This document shows, in pieces, positions 8,919 to 16,923 of a stretch of DNA of 64,000 nucleotides (positions are counted from its first letter, which is position 1; every line of letters begins with the position of its first letter). The notes under the pieces were generated by a model that worked only from the letters and a program-made list of their open reading frames with translations, had not been told where the DNA came from and ran no database searches. Source of the stretch: Butyricimonas paravirosa (GTDB taxonomy: Bacteria; Bacteroidota; Bacteroidia; Bacteroidales; Marinifilaceae). Location: NCBI RefSeq assembly GCF_032878955.1, contig NZ_CP043839.1, positions 1,550,001-1,614,000 of the forward strand, in the 5' to 3' direction. A program made the position numbers and the translations under genes.

Positions 8919-9941
8919 TTATACTGCCAAAGGCTGTTGTTTTGCCTTCCATTGCCGATGTGCTACAATATATTCCTGACGTTCCTGTTCCAGCCTTGCT
9001 TCCGTTTCGGGGGTATAACCGAGAAATTCGATACATCCTCCGTTATAACCGGTCATCCGGCATCGCATACCCGCTTCGGTGAGTTTGTCAATCCGCTTTT
9101 GTGCGGTCTTGGCACTGGAATACTGCTTGGGCCAGAAGTAATGCTCGCCTTTCGACCCGTAGGTGTCTTCACCGAGAATCAGTTTCCCGGCATTTGCCCG
9201 GCTTTGGATAAAGTCGAAGCGGGCTTTGCCGAGTGCCTGACGTATGGCCTTGTGGGCGGCTCCTTCGGGATGCTTGAAAACCTCAGGCAGTTTATCTTTG
9301 GTTTGCAGCTTCGGCAGTTCCGTCTGATAGGGCTTGTCATACCGTCCGATGCCCAGTGTCAGATAGAAATTTGTATCGAAGTAGTCGGTCATGATGTCGC
9401 TGTTGTCGTAGTTGTACGACATGGTAAAATCACAGACGTTGAGCATGACCTCGCGTGCCCGTTCCGTAATGGTCCGGTCTGTTCCAATGTGATAATGGTT
9501 GATATCTTTATAGATAAGACCGGACTCTTTCGTGAAGGCCTCGAAATCCGCTTTGACCAGATAGATGTTGATGGAACGGTAACCGTTCTGTGTGACGGAG
9601 AATTTATACCGCGGATAGGTCTCCTTGAGCCATTTGCGGATAATCTCCACGATTTCCCCGCGCATCTGTCCGTTGTAGTTCCTGCCTTTCCAACGGTATT
9701 CGTTATAGACGTATTCCGTGTACTCGTTGGCTGATGCGCCGGCATAGTCGTTTTCATAACCGGATGCAGCGGCCGATACGGTCGTGTCATCCTTCCATTT
9801 GGCGTACAATCTTTCAAATTCGAGATTGATCTGCTGCATGGTTTCCGTACTGCCACCCTTGTCGGGATGGTTCTGCAATGCCAGTACGCGGTAACTCTTC
9901 TTCAGTTCCGCAAGGCTGTTTATATTCTGAAAGTATCCCAT
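8919..9941 (-). CDS. DnaJ-domain protein with LPD29-like region
   Basis: 340 residues from the ATG at 9941. Residues 1-50 are a J domain with the HPD motif (LQNHPDKGG), which would stimulate a DnaK-type Hsp70. A segment around residues 90-165, including RGEIVEIIRKWLKE and a following beta-rich stretch, resembles the large polyvalent protein-associated domain LPD29 found in mobile-element proteins. The C-terminal third has an alpha/beta region ending CIEFLGYTPETEARL. A longer frame extends upstream to 10079 but the J domain defines the start. The role in the ICE is unknown; J proteins on mobile elements may recruit host chaperones to replication or transfer proteins. Confidence 0.75.
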   Translation of the reverse strand: MGYFQNINSLAELKKSYRVLALQNHPDKGGSTETMQQINLEFERLYAKWKDDTTVSAAASGYENDYAGASANEYTEYVYNEYRWKGRNYNGQMRGEIVEIIRKWLKETYPRYKFSVTQNGYRSINIYLVKADFEAFTKESGLIYKDINHYHIGTDRTITERAREVMLNVCDFTMSYNYDNSDIMTDYFDTNFYLTLGIGRYDKPYQTELPKLQTKDKLPEVFKHPEGAAHKAIRQALGKARFDFIQSRANAGKLILGEDTYGSKGEHYFWPKQYSSAKTAQKRIDKLTEAGMRCRMTGYNGGCIEFLGYTPETEARLEQERQEYIVAHRQWKAKQQPLAV

Positions 9942-9966
9942 AATGTTGATTTTTAATTGATGACCA

Positions 9967-10176
9967 TTAAAAAATGAGTGATTCGCAGAAAAAAGGCAGG
10001 AAGTCCTGTTCGATGCCGAGGTTATCGCATGCCGATTCCAAATCACCTTCCCGCAAATCGTTCGCGTCGCGTAATTCACGCAGGTTTCTTACTTCGGCAT
10101 CAAGGTATTCCCGAGCCGTCTCTTTGTCACACCCGCAAGAAGTGCATATCCTGTCAATGATTATTGTTTCCATCAT
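9967..10176 (-). CDS. Small ICE protein (69 aa), unknown
   Basis: 69 residues, acidic and predicted all-helical, with an N-terminal Cys pair in ICTSCGCDKE and several Asp/Glu-rich turns. The start is ATG ATG at 10176/10173, six bases after the stop of the 115-residue gene, so the two are co-translated. I do not recognise the family. Confidence 0.6.
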   Translation of the reverse strand: MMETIIIDRICTSCGCDKETAREYLDAEVRNLRELRDANDLREGDLESACDNLGIEQDFLPFFCESLIF

Positions 10177-10181
10177 TATTT

Positions 10182-10529
10182 TTATTTAGTTTTTGTATTG
10201 GAATCGGATAAAAGCTGCACGGTTGTCCGGAGTATCTCGTCCAGCCAGTTGATACAACGTGCCCCGAGTTCAAAAGGACCGTCAATTTCGTACAACTCAT
10301 GGGTATGTTTGTCTTCCACAACGAGATGAAGTTCCTCCCCGAAGAATTGTATCCTGCGCACCAGGCACTCATAGGGATCGCCGTCATGGTCGAACCATAT
10401 CACGTACACAGCGTCCACCGTATCGGGAAACTCCATTTCCGTTTTCCCATATTCCTCCAATACCGCTTTTATGGCGGCTGTAATCTCCTTGCGGAGTTTG
10501 TCTACTTGTTCGCTGAAATCTGTTTTCAT
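10182..10529 (-). CDS. ICE protein (115 aa), unknown
   Basis: 115 residues from the ATG at 10529. An amphipathic helix (residues 1-28) precedes a strand-rich middle (DAVYVIWFDHDGD, LHLVVED) and a C-terminal helix. The pattern looks like a small cytosolic alpha/beta protein. It lies in the leftward cargo operon headed by ardA. No family is recognised with confidence. Confidence 0.65.
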   Translation of the reverse strand: MKTDFSEQVDKLRKEITAAIKAVLEEYGKTEMEFPDTVDAVYVIWFDHDGDPYECLVRRIQFFGEELHLVVEDKHTHELYEIDGPFELGARCINWLDEILRTTVQLLSDSNTKTK

Positions 10530-10548
10530 AAGGCATAAAAATGAATGC

Positions 10549-10569
10549 GGGAGCCGCCAGCGGACTCCC
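10549..10569 (-). terminator. Short GC-rich hairpin between cargo genes
   Basis: On the leftward strand GGGAG pairs with CTCCC, with additional GC pairing inside, followed by a T-rich but interrupted tract. It lies just downstream of the 166-residue gene and could be a weak terminator or mRNA-stability element. Confidence 0.4.
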
Positions 10570-10602
10570 ACGATTAGACATTCGGTTTATTTATCGGAAA
10601 CA

Positions 10603-11103
10603 TTACGCGTAGATATTGATGCGATTGAACGATTCCGGACAATGCTGGAAGACAAGCGGCAGATTGACGTGTACCATCGGGTACTCCACCCAGCCGCTGC
10701 CTCTCCGGTAGCCGGTATCGGTAGCGAGGTTATTCAAAACCAGAAACTCCATCGCGTCGGGATTGTTGTTGATGTCGATGAAAGCCTTGTCGGGCAGTCC
10801 GATGGCATCCGTCTCTTCCAGATTGACCGTCAGAATTGTGTAAGGCTCTTCCGTATCGGCCAGTTCCAGACAGAGGGCGAGCCAGCCGTTGCGATAGATT
10901 TGCGGAACCAGCCGTACAGCCTGCCCCTGATAGATGTAGAGCTTATCCCGATAGGATTTGTCAGTCGGAACGATTTCAAATTCGTCTTCCATTTCCGTGA
11001 AAGAAAGCATCTGGTTATGGACTGCCACGAATGTATCGTTCTTCACCCGGTAGCACAGGTGGTCCGTTCCTGCCGAACGGATGATTTCAAATGAAGTGTT
11101 CAT
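10603..11103 (-). CDS. DUF4313-like ICE protein
   Basis: 166 residues. The C-terminal two thirds resemble DUF4313 proteins of Bacteroides mobile elements: a strand-rich block (LYIYQGQAVRLVPQIY, WLALCLELAD, PYTILTVNL) followed by DKAFIDINNNPDAMEFL and a Gly-Trp-containing tail. The function of this family is unknown to me. There is no signal peptide, so it is cytosolic. The gene follows the 104-residue ORF by 28 bases in the same orientation. Family assignment is by remembered pattern only. Confidence 0.65.
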   Translation of the reverse strand: MNTSFEIIRSAGTDHLCYRVKNDTFVAVHNQMLSFTEMEDEFEIVPTDKSYRDKLYIYQGQAVRLVPQIYRNGWLALCLELADTEEPYTILTVNLEETDAIGLPDKAFIDINNNPDAMEFLVLNNLATDTGYRRGSGWVEYPMVHVNLPLVFQHCPESFNRINIYA

Positions 11104-11131
11104 GATTCGGTTGTTTTTGAGTTATTACTGG

Positions 11132-11446
11132 TTAATTGCTTATGGTATTTGCCTTTACGCGGTCTTCGCACACGAGAGCCACGAAGTGTATTTCCATTAT
11201 CTTGTGTCCGAAACAGACATCCGAGTTGTACTCCGCCCTCTGCCACAGCGTGAAACGGTCATTGCGGAACGACCACCGGAAATAACCGGAAAGCGATCTG
11301 TAATGCGGGTGGACGTTTCTCTCTATTAGTCGCCTGTTTACCTCCATGATGTTGGCCGACATCAGGATGATGTTCATGATTTCGATAAACGCCCTCGGCG
11401 CGCAAGGGTCTATCGGGAATATCGGTCCTATGAAATTCATATTCAT
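11132..11446 (-). CDS. ICE protein (104 aa), unknown
   Basis: 104 residues beginning MNMNFIGPIFPIDP; the second Met (11440) is an equally good start. The middle contains a hydrophobic helix (FIEIMNIILMSANIMEVNRRLIE) and the rest is rich in aromatic and basic residues. It begins 11 bases after the ardA stop, so it is probably translated from the same transcript. I do not recognise the family. Confidence 0.55.
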   Translation of the reverse strand: MNMNFIGPIFPIDPCAPRAFIEIMNIILMSANIMEVNRRLIERNVHPHYRSLSGYFRWSFRNDRFTLWQRAEYNSDVCFGHKIMEIHFVALVCEDRVKANTISN

Positions 11447-11457
11447 AATTGTATGTG

Positions 11458-11952
11458 TTAGTCGTAATTGTCATCAAATACCTCATACGGGTAACTCGTC
11501 ACGAATGAATAGTAGGAAGAGATACCCTGATAGACCAGGTTGTCCTCCTCCACATCGGGTTCTTCCTCCTCCCGCACAACCATCCGTGCATGGGGGCTGT
11601 CCTGAAAGTAGGATACGAGCAGGTGCGGATCTTCCGTCGCCAGGTTGTAGCCGTAATGTCCGCACCACTGCTCGAAACAGTCCTGCTGAAACTCGTCCAG
11701 CCGTTCCATTGCGTCACGTACCTCGAAAAAGTTCGGGCACAGCCATTCGCTGCTGACCATGTATTCCGGAATGTTCTCCCAGTCCGTGTAACGGTATTCG
11801 GGCTCGGCTTCTTCCGGGAAACGGGTGGCACAGGCATGGTGGAACTCGTCAATGTCGCAATAGTCGGCCAATTCCATCCGGTAGCTTTTCTTCGGATTGA
11901 CCGTTACCAGCCGTTTTGTCGTTACTGCTATTTCTGCTTCATTCAGATTCAT
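11458..11952 (-). CDS. ardA: ArdA-family antirestriction protein
   Basis: 164 residues. The central part matches ArdA: a DEFHHAC-type helix, then acidic EYRYTDWENIPEYM, SSEWLCPNFFEVRDAME, and a helix leading to WCGHYGYN. ArdA proteins are acidic mimics of bent B-form DNA that occupy Type I restriction enzymes and so protect incoming conjugative DNA. The C terminus is strongly acidic (REEEEPDVEEDN), in line with that role. It heads the leftward cargo operon. Upstream, between its start and the methyltransferase-helicase gene, lies a long imperfect palindrome likely to fold in the mRNA leader. Confidence 0.85.
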   Translation of the reverse strand: MNLNEAEIAVTTKRLVTVNPKKSYRMELADYCDIDEFHHACATRFPEEAEPEYRYTDWENIPEYMVSSEWLCPNFFEVRDAMERLDEFQQDCFEQWCGHYGYNLATEDPHLLVSYFQDSPHARMVVREEEEPDVEEDNLVYQGISSYYSFVTSYPYEVFDDNYD

Positions 11953-11983
11953 GGTTCTTATTTTTTATGATTATGGATGATGA

Positions 11984-12161
11984 ATCCGCAGGGTTCACTT
12001 CCACAGGCTTCAAAAGGTCCGTGTTCCGGCGGTGCAGGGTTTTTGCGGAAAATACCGGAGCGCAGCGAGGATGATTTTCCGCAAAACCGCTTGCGGCCCG
12101 ACCTTGCACAGCCGACAAGAACACGGAGTTACCTTTGCCTGTGGGAGTGGGCTCTGCGGAT
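11984..12161 (-). ncRNA. Structured 5' leader element, copy 1 (upstream of ardA)
   Basis: A 178-base imperfect palindrome ending 31 bases before the ardA start. Nested complementary blocks, read on the plus strand: ATCCGCAG with CTGCGGAT, CCACAGGC with GCCTGTGG, AAAGGT with ACCTTT, CCGTGTTC with GAACACGG, GTGCAGGG with the region of CCTTGCAC, and TTGCGGAAAAT with ATTTTCCGCAA. A diverged second copy occupies the same position before another ICE gene, and the stems are kept by compensating changes. It may be an RNA regulatory leader or a DNA-level cruciform. Reading frames through it are not conserved between the copies. Confidence 0.65.
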
Positions 12162-12195
12162 TTGACATGGTTATTTCCTTCCTGCTGTCAGGTAC

Positions 12196-12236
12196 GAAAA
12201 ATCCGGCATTGCCTTCGGGGAGGACGGATGCCGGAT
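12196..12236 (-). terminator. Intrinsic terminator of the methyltransferase-helicase gene
   Basis: On the leftward strand ATCCGGCAT pairs with ATGCCGGAT around an 18-base loop and is followed by TTTTT. It begins about 25 bases after the stop codon of the upstream gene, so it ends that transcript before the ardA leader. Confidence 0.75.
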
Positions 12237-12260
12237 ATATGTGCGGATTCGTTTTCATGG

Positions 12261-15200
12261 TCAGTTTGCTATGCGTTGACTGCCCCAGCTGATATGTATC
12301 TTGCCCTCGCTGTCCTGCGTGCGTATGAGCAGGCTGTCTATAACGGACATCGTAATGTCGAACTCGTCGAATATTTCGGACTGTTCCTTGACCTCGCCGC
12401 TCTTGATGAACTCGTTCAGCCGCTCCTTGGTCAGCACCAGTGCCATGAGGTTCTGTTCCACGGAATCCTCGTAAGTGATGAAATGCACGTTCTTCGTGTC
12501 ACGGGAATCCAGCCGTATGAAACGGAAGTAGTATTGCTCCATACGCGGTATGTTCCATTGGAGCGATTCGAGAATGACATCGTTGCAGGAAGGGATGTTT
12601 ACGGAACTGCTCAGGCTCTGCTGGGTGCATATCAGCACGCCGTTTATCGTGGCATCGAAACGGCTCACGATTTCCTGCCGTTTTCTGAACGATATGTCCC
12701 CCCGGACAATGAATAGCGGCCGTTCGGGGAAATGTTCCTCAAAGTATCGGCGGTAGAGGTCGAAAGCGGCGATGGAGGTGCAGCCGATGGCTACCTTGCC
12801 CGGAATTTTCCTGACCAGTTTATGTATGTATCTCGTCTTGCCCGGATAGGGGTCTCCCGAATAACCCTCTATCAGATGCGGGACCGAGCAGGCTTTTATC
12901 AGCAGCTTGATTTGGCGCATCAGCCGCAGACCGGCTTCCTTGCGGGTGTCGCCGGTGCTGTTATAATAAAGTTCGCAGATACGGCAGAACTCCTCGATGA
13001 TGACACGGTACACCTCGTGTTCGCCGTCCGACGGGGTAACGGTGTGCATCCTGACCTTGTATTTCTCGCCGGCGAAGTCCTTGAACTTGCGCGTGATGAT
13101 TGTCCTGGCAATAAGCGAGAACAATTCGTCCTTGTTATACACATCCTGGTTCTGCTTCTCGATACCGAACACGGACGCCTTGCCGGGGCAGTGGCAGGCC
13201 TTGAACAGCACATGTCCCCGAAAGGCAGGAAATGGTTCTCCATAATAAGGATTGCTTTCCGATTCTATTTCACGCTCCTTGTTCTCGCGGTAGATGCGGT
13301 CACACCGGCATATCATGTTCACGGAGTTGTTATACAGCAACTCGAATTGGCTGTACAGTTCCGATATGTTGTTGCGTGTAGTGGTTCCCGTGTCGAGCAG
13401 CTTGTATTTCAGCCTGCGGAAGAGGCAGAGGACATATTTCGTCCGTTGTGAGTTGGGGTTGGTGATTTCGTCCGACTCGTCGAATATAAGGCACAGCTTA
13501 CGGCTGCGGAGCTTTATGAACCGGGCAAGACTCCGTTTCAGTTTGCCGAGCATGGAGGTGGAAACAATCAGGAAGATGCCCTCCGGCACATCTTCGAGGT
13601 CTTTGGAGGTACGGATCACACGGTATCGTTCCTTATTGGTTTTCAGGAAAGCGTCCCAGGTCATGTTGATGGCGATGGCAGGAGCCAGTATGACTACATT
13701 GCGCACTTTGCGGAATTTAAGCAGGTATTTGGCCCGGTGGTACGCGGCGGCGGTCTTGCCGGAACCTTGTTGCCAGTTAAGAAGGGCGTACCTCTTTTGC
13801 AGGACAAGATTGAGGTCATGTTTTTGCAGGTGGGTGAATTGGCAGGTTTCGTAGTCCTTATTGACGAATGTCGCGTTGTCCAGATACTCCGCCAGTTTGT
13901 GGTCGGGCTGCATATCGGGAAATTCCCGGTTCTGTATGTCATACTGCCGCTGTTTACGTGCGATGAATTTGCGGGCGGCTTGCAGTTGTCTGATATTGGC
14001 TTCGGTAAGAAATTCCGGTTCCGGCAATGCTGTCCGCTCCAGTATCAGGCTGTTGATGCCGGCCGCCTTGTGTTCCACCTTATCCAGCAGACGTGGCGCA
14101 TAGGCTTTCAGTTTGAAACCGTAGGAGGTCTTGACCAGCGCGATTTCCTTCCGGGGCACGACATTCTGTGTTGTGATGTACTTGCGGATGACGGCAAGCA
14201 CTTTGGCAGTCGTCAGCTTCTTGCGTTCCCACTCCTTGACCTGCTCGTTGGTGGCATTTTCGGGTGGCTTCTGGTTACGGAATTTCGTGACAAGAGCCGT
14301 CGCCTTGTCGATATGCCTGTTCAGACTTGCGTGGGCTTTCAACTCGTACATATACTTGGAGAGCTTGTACTCGAACTGCTCCAGCTCTTCCTTGTCTATC
14401 CGGTTGGTTTCACGCATCAGGTCAAAACGCAAACGATGCTTCATATCACGGGCTTGCATGACGCGCTCTTTCAGTTCCTCCATCGTGACAAACTCGTCGG
14501 CATTGTAGGGCTGCATCCCTATATGCCGGGAATGCCGCAGGAATACCATGACCTTCGTGTTGAAGTTATCCACGCCGACCGATGTGAAAGCATGGGGTGC
14601 GAGCCCGCATTGCCCGACAAAGGAAAACTTATCGTTGATGCCCGTTATCCTGCGTTTCTCCCAGAACTCGCTCTGCATGAACGAAGACGGGACGACAATC
14701 ATCAGGATGCCCGCCGGATTGAGCAGGTCATAGGCCTTATCCATGTAATACTCCTGTGACAGCCGGAAGTCGAACTTCAGGTTGAACGGCGGGTTGCCGA
14801 TGATGATGTCGAAACGTTGCTCCGGACGGTATTGCTGTATGTCGCACTTCTCGATATGTGCGTCCGGATAGAGATACCGTGCAACGGCGACAGCCTTGCC
14901 ATCGATATCGAAACCGTAGGTGTTGTGCCGGTTGGGCAGGTGGTTGAAGAAGTTGCCCATGCCGCAGCACATATCAAGAACCATTTCCGAGGAAGTTGGC
15001 GACAATACATCGACCATCTCCCGGCATATCTCGTGAGGGGTGAAGAACTGTCCCAGCTCGAACTCTTTCTTGGCCCGGGCATACTCGTGATAGCTGGCAA
15101 AGTCTGATTGCCTGAGGTTATGCAGCCCGCCGACGCCGGTATAGCAGTTGTAGATGCTCTCCGCGGGAATCAGGTCCTTGCCGGAGTTTATGGCAAACAG

Positions 15201-15263
15201 GATCTTCTCGTTGACTTCAGCCCGCTTGTCTTGCGGTATCTGTTGGGGAATGATTGCATACAT
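12261..15263 (-). CDS. N6-adenine methyltransferase fused to SF2 helicase (DarB-like)
   Basis: 1000 residues from the ATG at 15263. The N-terminal part is a gamma-type adenine methyltransferase: FTPHEICREMVD, SAM-binding motif LDMCCGMGNFF and catalytic motif IIGNPPF (first 170 residues). The C-terminal half is an SF2/SNF2-like helicase: Walker A NWQQGSGKT, LAPAIAIN, DExx-type box IFDESD, and a helicase C-terminal domain with IVRGDISFRKRQE and LICTQQSLSSSVN. No nuclease motif was seen. This architecture recalls the DarB antirestriction proteins of phage P1 and mobile elements, which protect incoming DNA from Type I restriction; the neighbouring ardA supports that reading. A stand-alone modification enzyme is the alternative. 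Confidence 0.8.
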   Translation of the reverse strand: MYAIIPQQIPQDKRAEVNEKILFAINSGKDLIPAESIYNCYTGVGGLHNLRQSDFASYHEYARAKKEFELGQFFTPHEICREMVDVLSPTSSEMVLDMCCGMGNFFNHLPNRHNTYGFDIDGKAVAVARYLYPDAHIEKCDIQQYRPEQRFDIIIGNPPFNLKFDFRLSQEYYMDKAYDLLNPAGILMIVVPSSFMQSEFWEKRRITGINDKFSFVGQCGLAPHAFTSVGVDNFNTKVMVFLRHSRHIGMQPYNADEFVTMEELKERVMQARDMKHRLRFDLMRETNRIDKEELEQFEYKLSKYMYELKAHASLNRHIDKATALVTKFRNQKPPENATNEQVKEWERKKLTTAKVLAVIRKYITTQNVVPRKEIALVKTSYGFKLKAYAPRLLDKVEHKAAGINSLILERTALPEPEFLTEANIRQLQAARKFIARKQRQYDIQNREFPDMQPDHKLAEYLDNATFVNKDYETCQFTHLQKHDLNLVLQKRYALLNWQQGSGKTAAAYHRAKYLLKFRKVRNVVILAPAIAINMTWDAFLKTNKERYRVIRTSKDLEDVPEGIFLIVSTSMLGKLKRSLARFIKLRSRKLCLIFDESDEITNPNSQRTKYVLCLFRRLKYKLLDTGTTTRNNISELYSQFELLYNNSVNMICRCDRIYRENKEREIESESNPYYGEPFPAFRGHVLFKACHCPGKASVFGIEKQNQDVYNKDELFSLIARTIITRKFKDFAGEKYKVRMHTVTPSDGEHEVYRVIIEEFCRICELYYNSTGDTRKEAGLRLMRQIKLLIKACSVPHLIEGYSGDPYPGKTRYIHKLVRKIPGKVAIGCTSIAAFDLYRRYFEEHFPERPLFIVRGDISFRKRQEIVSRFDATINGVLICTQQSLSSSVNIPSCNDVILESLQWNIPRMEQYYFRFIRLDSRDTKNVHFITYEDSVEQNLMALVLTKERLNEFIKSGEVKEQSEIFDEFDITMSVIDSLLIRTQDSEGKIHISWGSQRIAN

Positions 15264-15286
15264 ATCTTTGATGATTGTTGGTAAGA

Positions 15287-15321
15287 CGAAAAACACCCCG
15301 CAAGGACTTCCTTACGGGGTG
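15287..15321 (-). terminator. Intrinsic terminator of the 315-residue gene
   Basis: On the leftward strand CACCCCGTAAGGA pairs with TCCTTGCGGGGTG and is followed by TTTTTCG. It lies about 22 bases after the stop of the 315-residue gene and 24 bases before the methyltransferase-helicase start, so it could also attenuate read-through into that gene. Confidence 0.8.
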
Positions 15322-15342
15322 GCTGTGGCTGGTCTCTCATGG

Positions 15343-16290
15343 TCAGTTCTCGTTTCTCAGTTTGATTTCGCCCAATCGAAGACGGTCGAAACAGTTACGG
15401 GCAGCTATGCTGTCCTTGAATTTGACGTCTATACGACCGTTCTTGTAGAACTTAATCTGCTCGGCATTGGTGGTCGTGAGGTCGTACCATCCAGTTATAT
15501 CGACATTTCTGTCACATAAGCCGACAATCATTCCGATACCTCCACATAAGACGTCATCCGTACCGAAAGCAATGCCCTCGCAGAAGGTATCCACCTTTTG
15601 TTTTGTACCATATTCAAACTCGTACTCTTGGTGATATTCAAGATGAATATTATCCCAGCGAACGATGTCAGGGAATATGATTTTGTCTTTCTTCAGTTCG
15701 GGCTTGACCTTGCTCCAACAGGAAGGCGTGACCGTTTGCAAAAAACGTTTGAGCAGTTCCTCTTCCGCAGTTTCACGGAAACTTTTGCCGCCAAGATGTT
15801 CTATGACCATATCCACATAGGTTTCATAGACGGGACGGAATCCCATGTGCAGTGTCTTCTCGTCAATCTTCGGAACAGGTACGGACACGTTATAGGTCTT
15901 GTTAAAATAGGAAATGATACGGTTGGCGAAATTTGCATTTGCATTGCAGTTCTTATCCACCAGATCGTTGATGATGTCGAACGGTTTGAACTCGTTGTGG
16001 GAATAGCTTTCGTCATCGTAGTGATTATACGCATGATAGTTTTTGTACGTGGTTTTGCCGTTCTCCTCGTATTTGAACTTGAATTTTTCTTTGTACTGTT
16101 CCGCGTCCTCTTTGAAGAGGGCATACCATCGGTCGATCTGGTCGAGCGTCTCGTAGAGCAAATCCTGCTGGCTCTGACAATAGATACGGTCATGTTCCGT
16201 AATCTTGTCCTCGTTTCTTACTTGTACACTTAAGATGCCGGAAAGCAGGTCGGGAGTGTTTCCTCTTTTTGCAATGTTGTCGGTCTGCAT
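15343..16290 (-). CDS. ICE protein (315 aa), unknown
   Basis: 315 residues, no signal peptide. The first 90 residues are charged and helical; the middle includes DIINDLVDKNCNANANFANR; the C-terminal 60 residues are strand-rich with DLTTTNAEQIKFYKNGRIDVKF. The C-terminal part looks like a protein that reads out numeric or substrate contacts, but I cannot name the family. It is expressed as a single gene: a structured leader precedes it and an intrinsic terminator follows it. It is the ICE gene nearest the right end of the element. Confidence 0.7.
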   Translation of the reverse strand: MQTDNIAKRGNTPDLLSGILSVQVRNEDKITEHDRIYCQSQQDLLYETLDQIDRWYALFKEDAEQYKEKFKFKYEENGKTTYKNYHAYNHYDDESYSHNEFKPFDIINDLVDKNCNANANFANRIISYFNKTYNVSVPVPKIDEKTLHMGFRPVYETYVDMVIEHLGGKSFRETAEEELLKRFLQTVTPSCWSKVKPELKKDKIIFPDIVRWDNIHLEYHQEYEFEYGTKQKVDTFCEGIAFGTDDVLCGGIGMIVGLCDRNVDITGWYDLTTTNAEQIKFYKNGRIDVKFKDSIAARNCFDRLRLGEIKLRNEN

Positions 16291-16325
16291 AATCTTATTT
16301 TTTTTAGTTAGTCCGGCTTATGGGG

Positions 16326-16502
16326 CCGGAGTTCCCATAGTCGCAGGCTTAAAAGGTCGTGTTCAGGACATGCAAGGTTTTCGAGGGAAAATACCGCAAG
16401 CCCTCCGGGCGAGGATGATTTTCCCCGAAACCCGAAGGGCTTGACCTTGCAATGTCCGACAAGAACACGGGCTACCTTTGCCTGTGGCTATGGAAACTAC
16501 GG
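16326..16502 (-). ncRNA. Structured 5' leader element, copy 2
   Basis: A 177-base imperfect palindrome ending 35 bases before the start of the 315-residue gene. On the plus strand CCGGAGTTCCCATAG pairs with CTATGGAAACTACGG, AGGC with GCCT, AAAAGGT with ACCTTT, CGTGTTC with GAACACG, GGACAT with ATGTCC, GCAAGGT with ACCTTGC and GGGAAAAT with ATTTTCCC. The innermost GAGGATGATTTTCC and GGAAAATACCG blocks are shared with copy 1, while the outermost stem has a different sequence but is still complementary. That pattern indicates selection on structure. Confidence 0.65.
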
Positions 16503-16766
16503 TCTCTCTATGACGAGTAGCTGCATTCTACTCCACAGAACATGAAATGATAAGATTTTAGATGGATTTCCGACTGAAACAGACTGTTTTTTCCGGAATA
16601 AATGTTACCTTTGTACCCAGTAAGAGAGTTATTTGAAAGCGTGAGAAACATGGTGTTCCACAGAGGCTTACTAATTTCTTATCCGTTGCCCACACCTCAC
16701 GCGAATTCTTGTTAATCTATTTACAGTCAAATAAATAGCGTCAGACTGTATCAAATATACGAAAAA
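16503..16766 (+). other. Non-coding right-end region of the ICE
   Basis: No convincing gene. It holds a TAnnTTTG-like box (TACCTTTG at 16606-16613) within GTTACCTTTGTAC, which resembles CTnDOT-type attachment cores, an inverted repeat GCGTGAG/CTCACGC at 16639 and 16696 enclosing a 22-codon ORF, and another inverted repeat TACAGTC/GACTGTA at 16722 and 16744. Gene content changes from ICE cargo to chromosomal housekeeping genes across this stretch, so the ICE end must lie between 16.3 and 16.9 kb. The exact boundary is not resolved. Confidence 0.45.
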
Positions 16767-16802
16767 AAGAAGTGGATCAAAAAGGCTTTTGATCCACTTC
16801 TT
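16767..16802. terminator. Bidirectional hairpin terminator
   Basis: A perfect 16-base stem, AAGAAGTGGATCAAAA with its complement, around a four-base loop, with A-runs on the left and T on the right so that it can work on both strands. It lies about 120 bases beyond the stop of the leftward yitT-family gene. Confidence 0.8.
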
Positions 16803-16910
16803 GTTCATAAGGTTTATAAAGTCGAACCTTCGGTTCCGAAAGTTCATAAAGTCCGAAAAGCTCCCGTCACCTTATGAACTTTATAAACTTTATGAACCTT
16901 TAACTCTCTT
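16803..16910. repeat. AT-rich inverted repeats of the ATAAGGT/TTCATAAAGT type
   Basis: GTTCATAAGGT (16803) and its perfect inverse ACCTTATGAAC (16869) bracket further copies of TTCATAAAG and TTTATAAAG. The same 11-base word family recurs in the gap at 27.8 kb. It is non-coding and follows the yitT stop. Confidence 0.6.
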
Positions 16911-16923
16911 ATAATTTGAATCG

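Noticed and set aside
12010..12258. 82-codon leftward ORF starting two bases after the methyltransferase-helicase stop
   Set aside because: It runs through an intrinsic terminator hairpin and through structured leader element 1; the second copy of the element does not keep the frame, so it is not likely to be translated.
16650..16718. 22-codon rightward ORF in the ICE right-end region
   Set aside because: It lies between two arms of an inverted repeat, is very short, and has no strong promoter or family resemblance.
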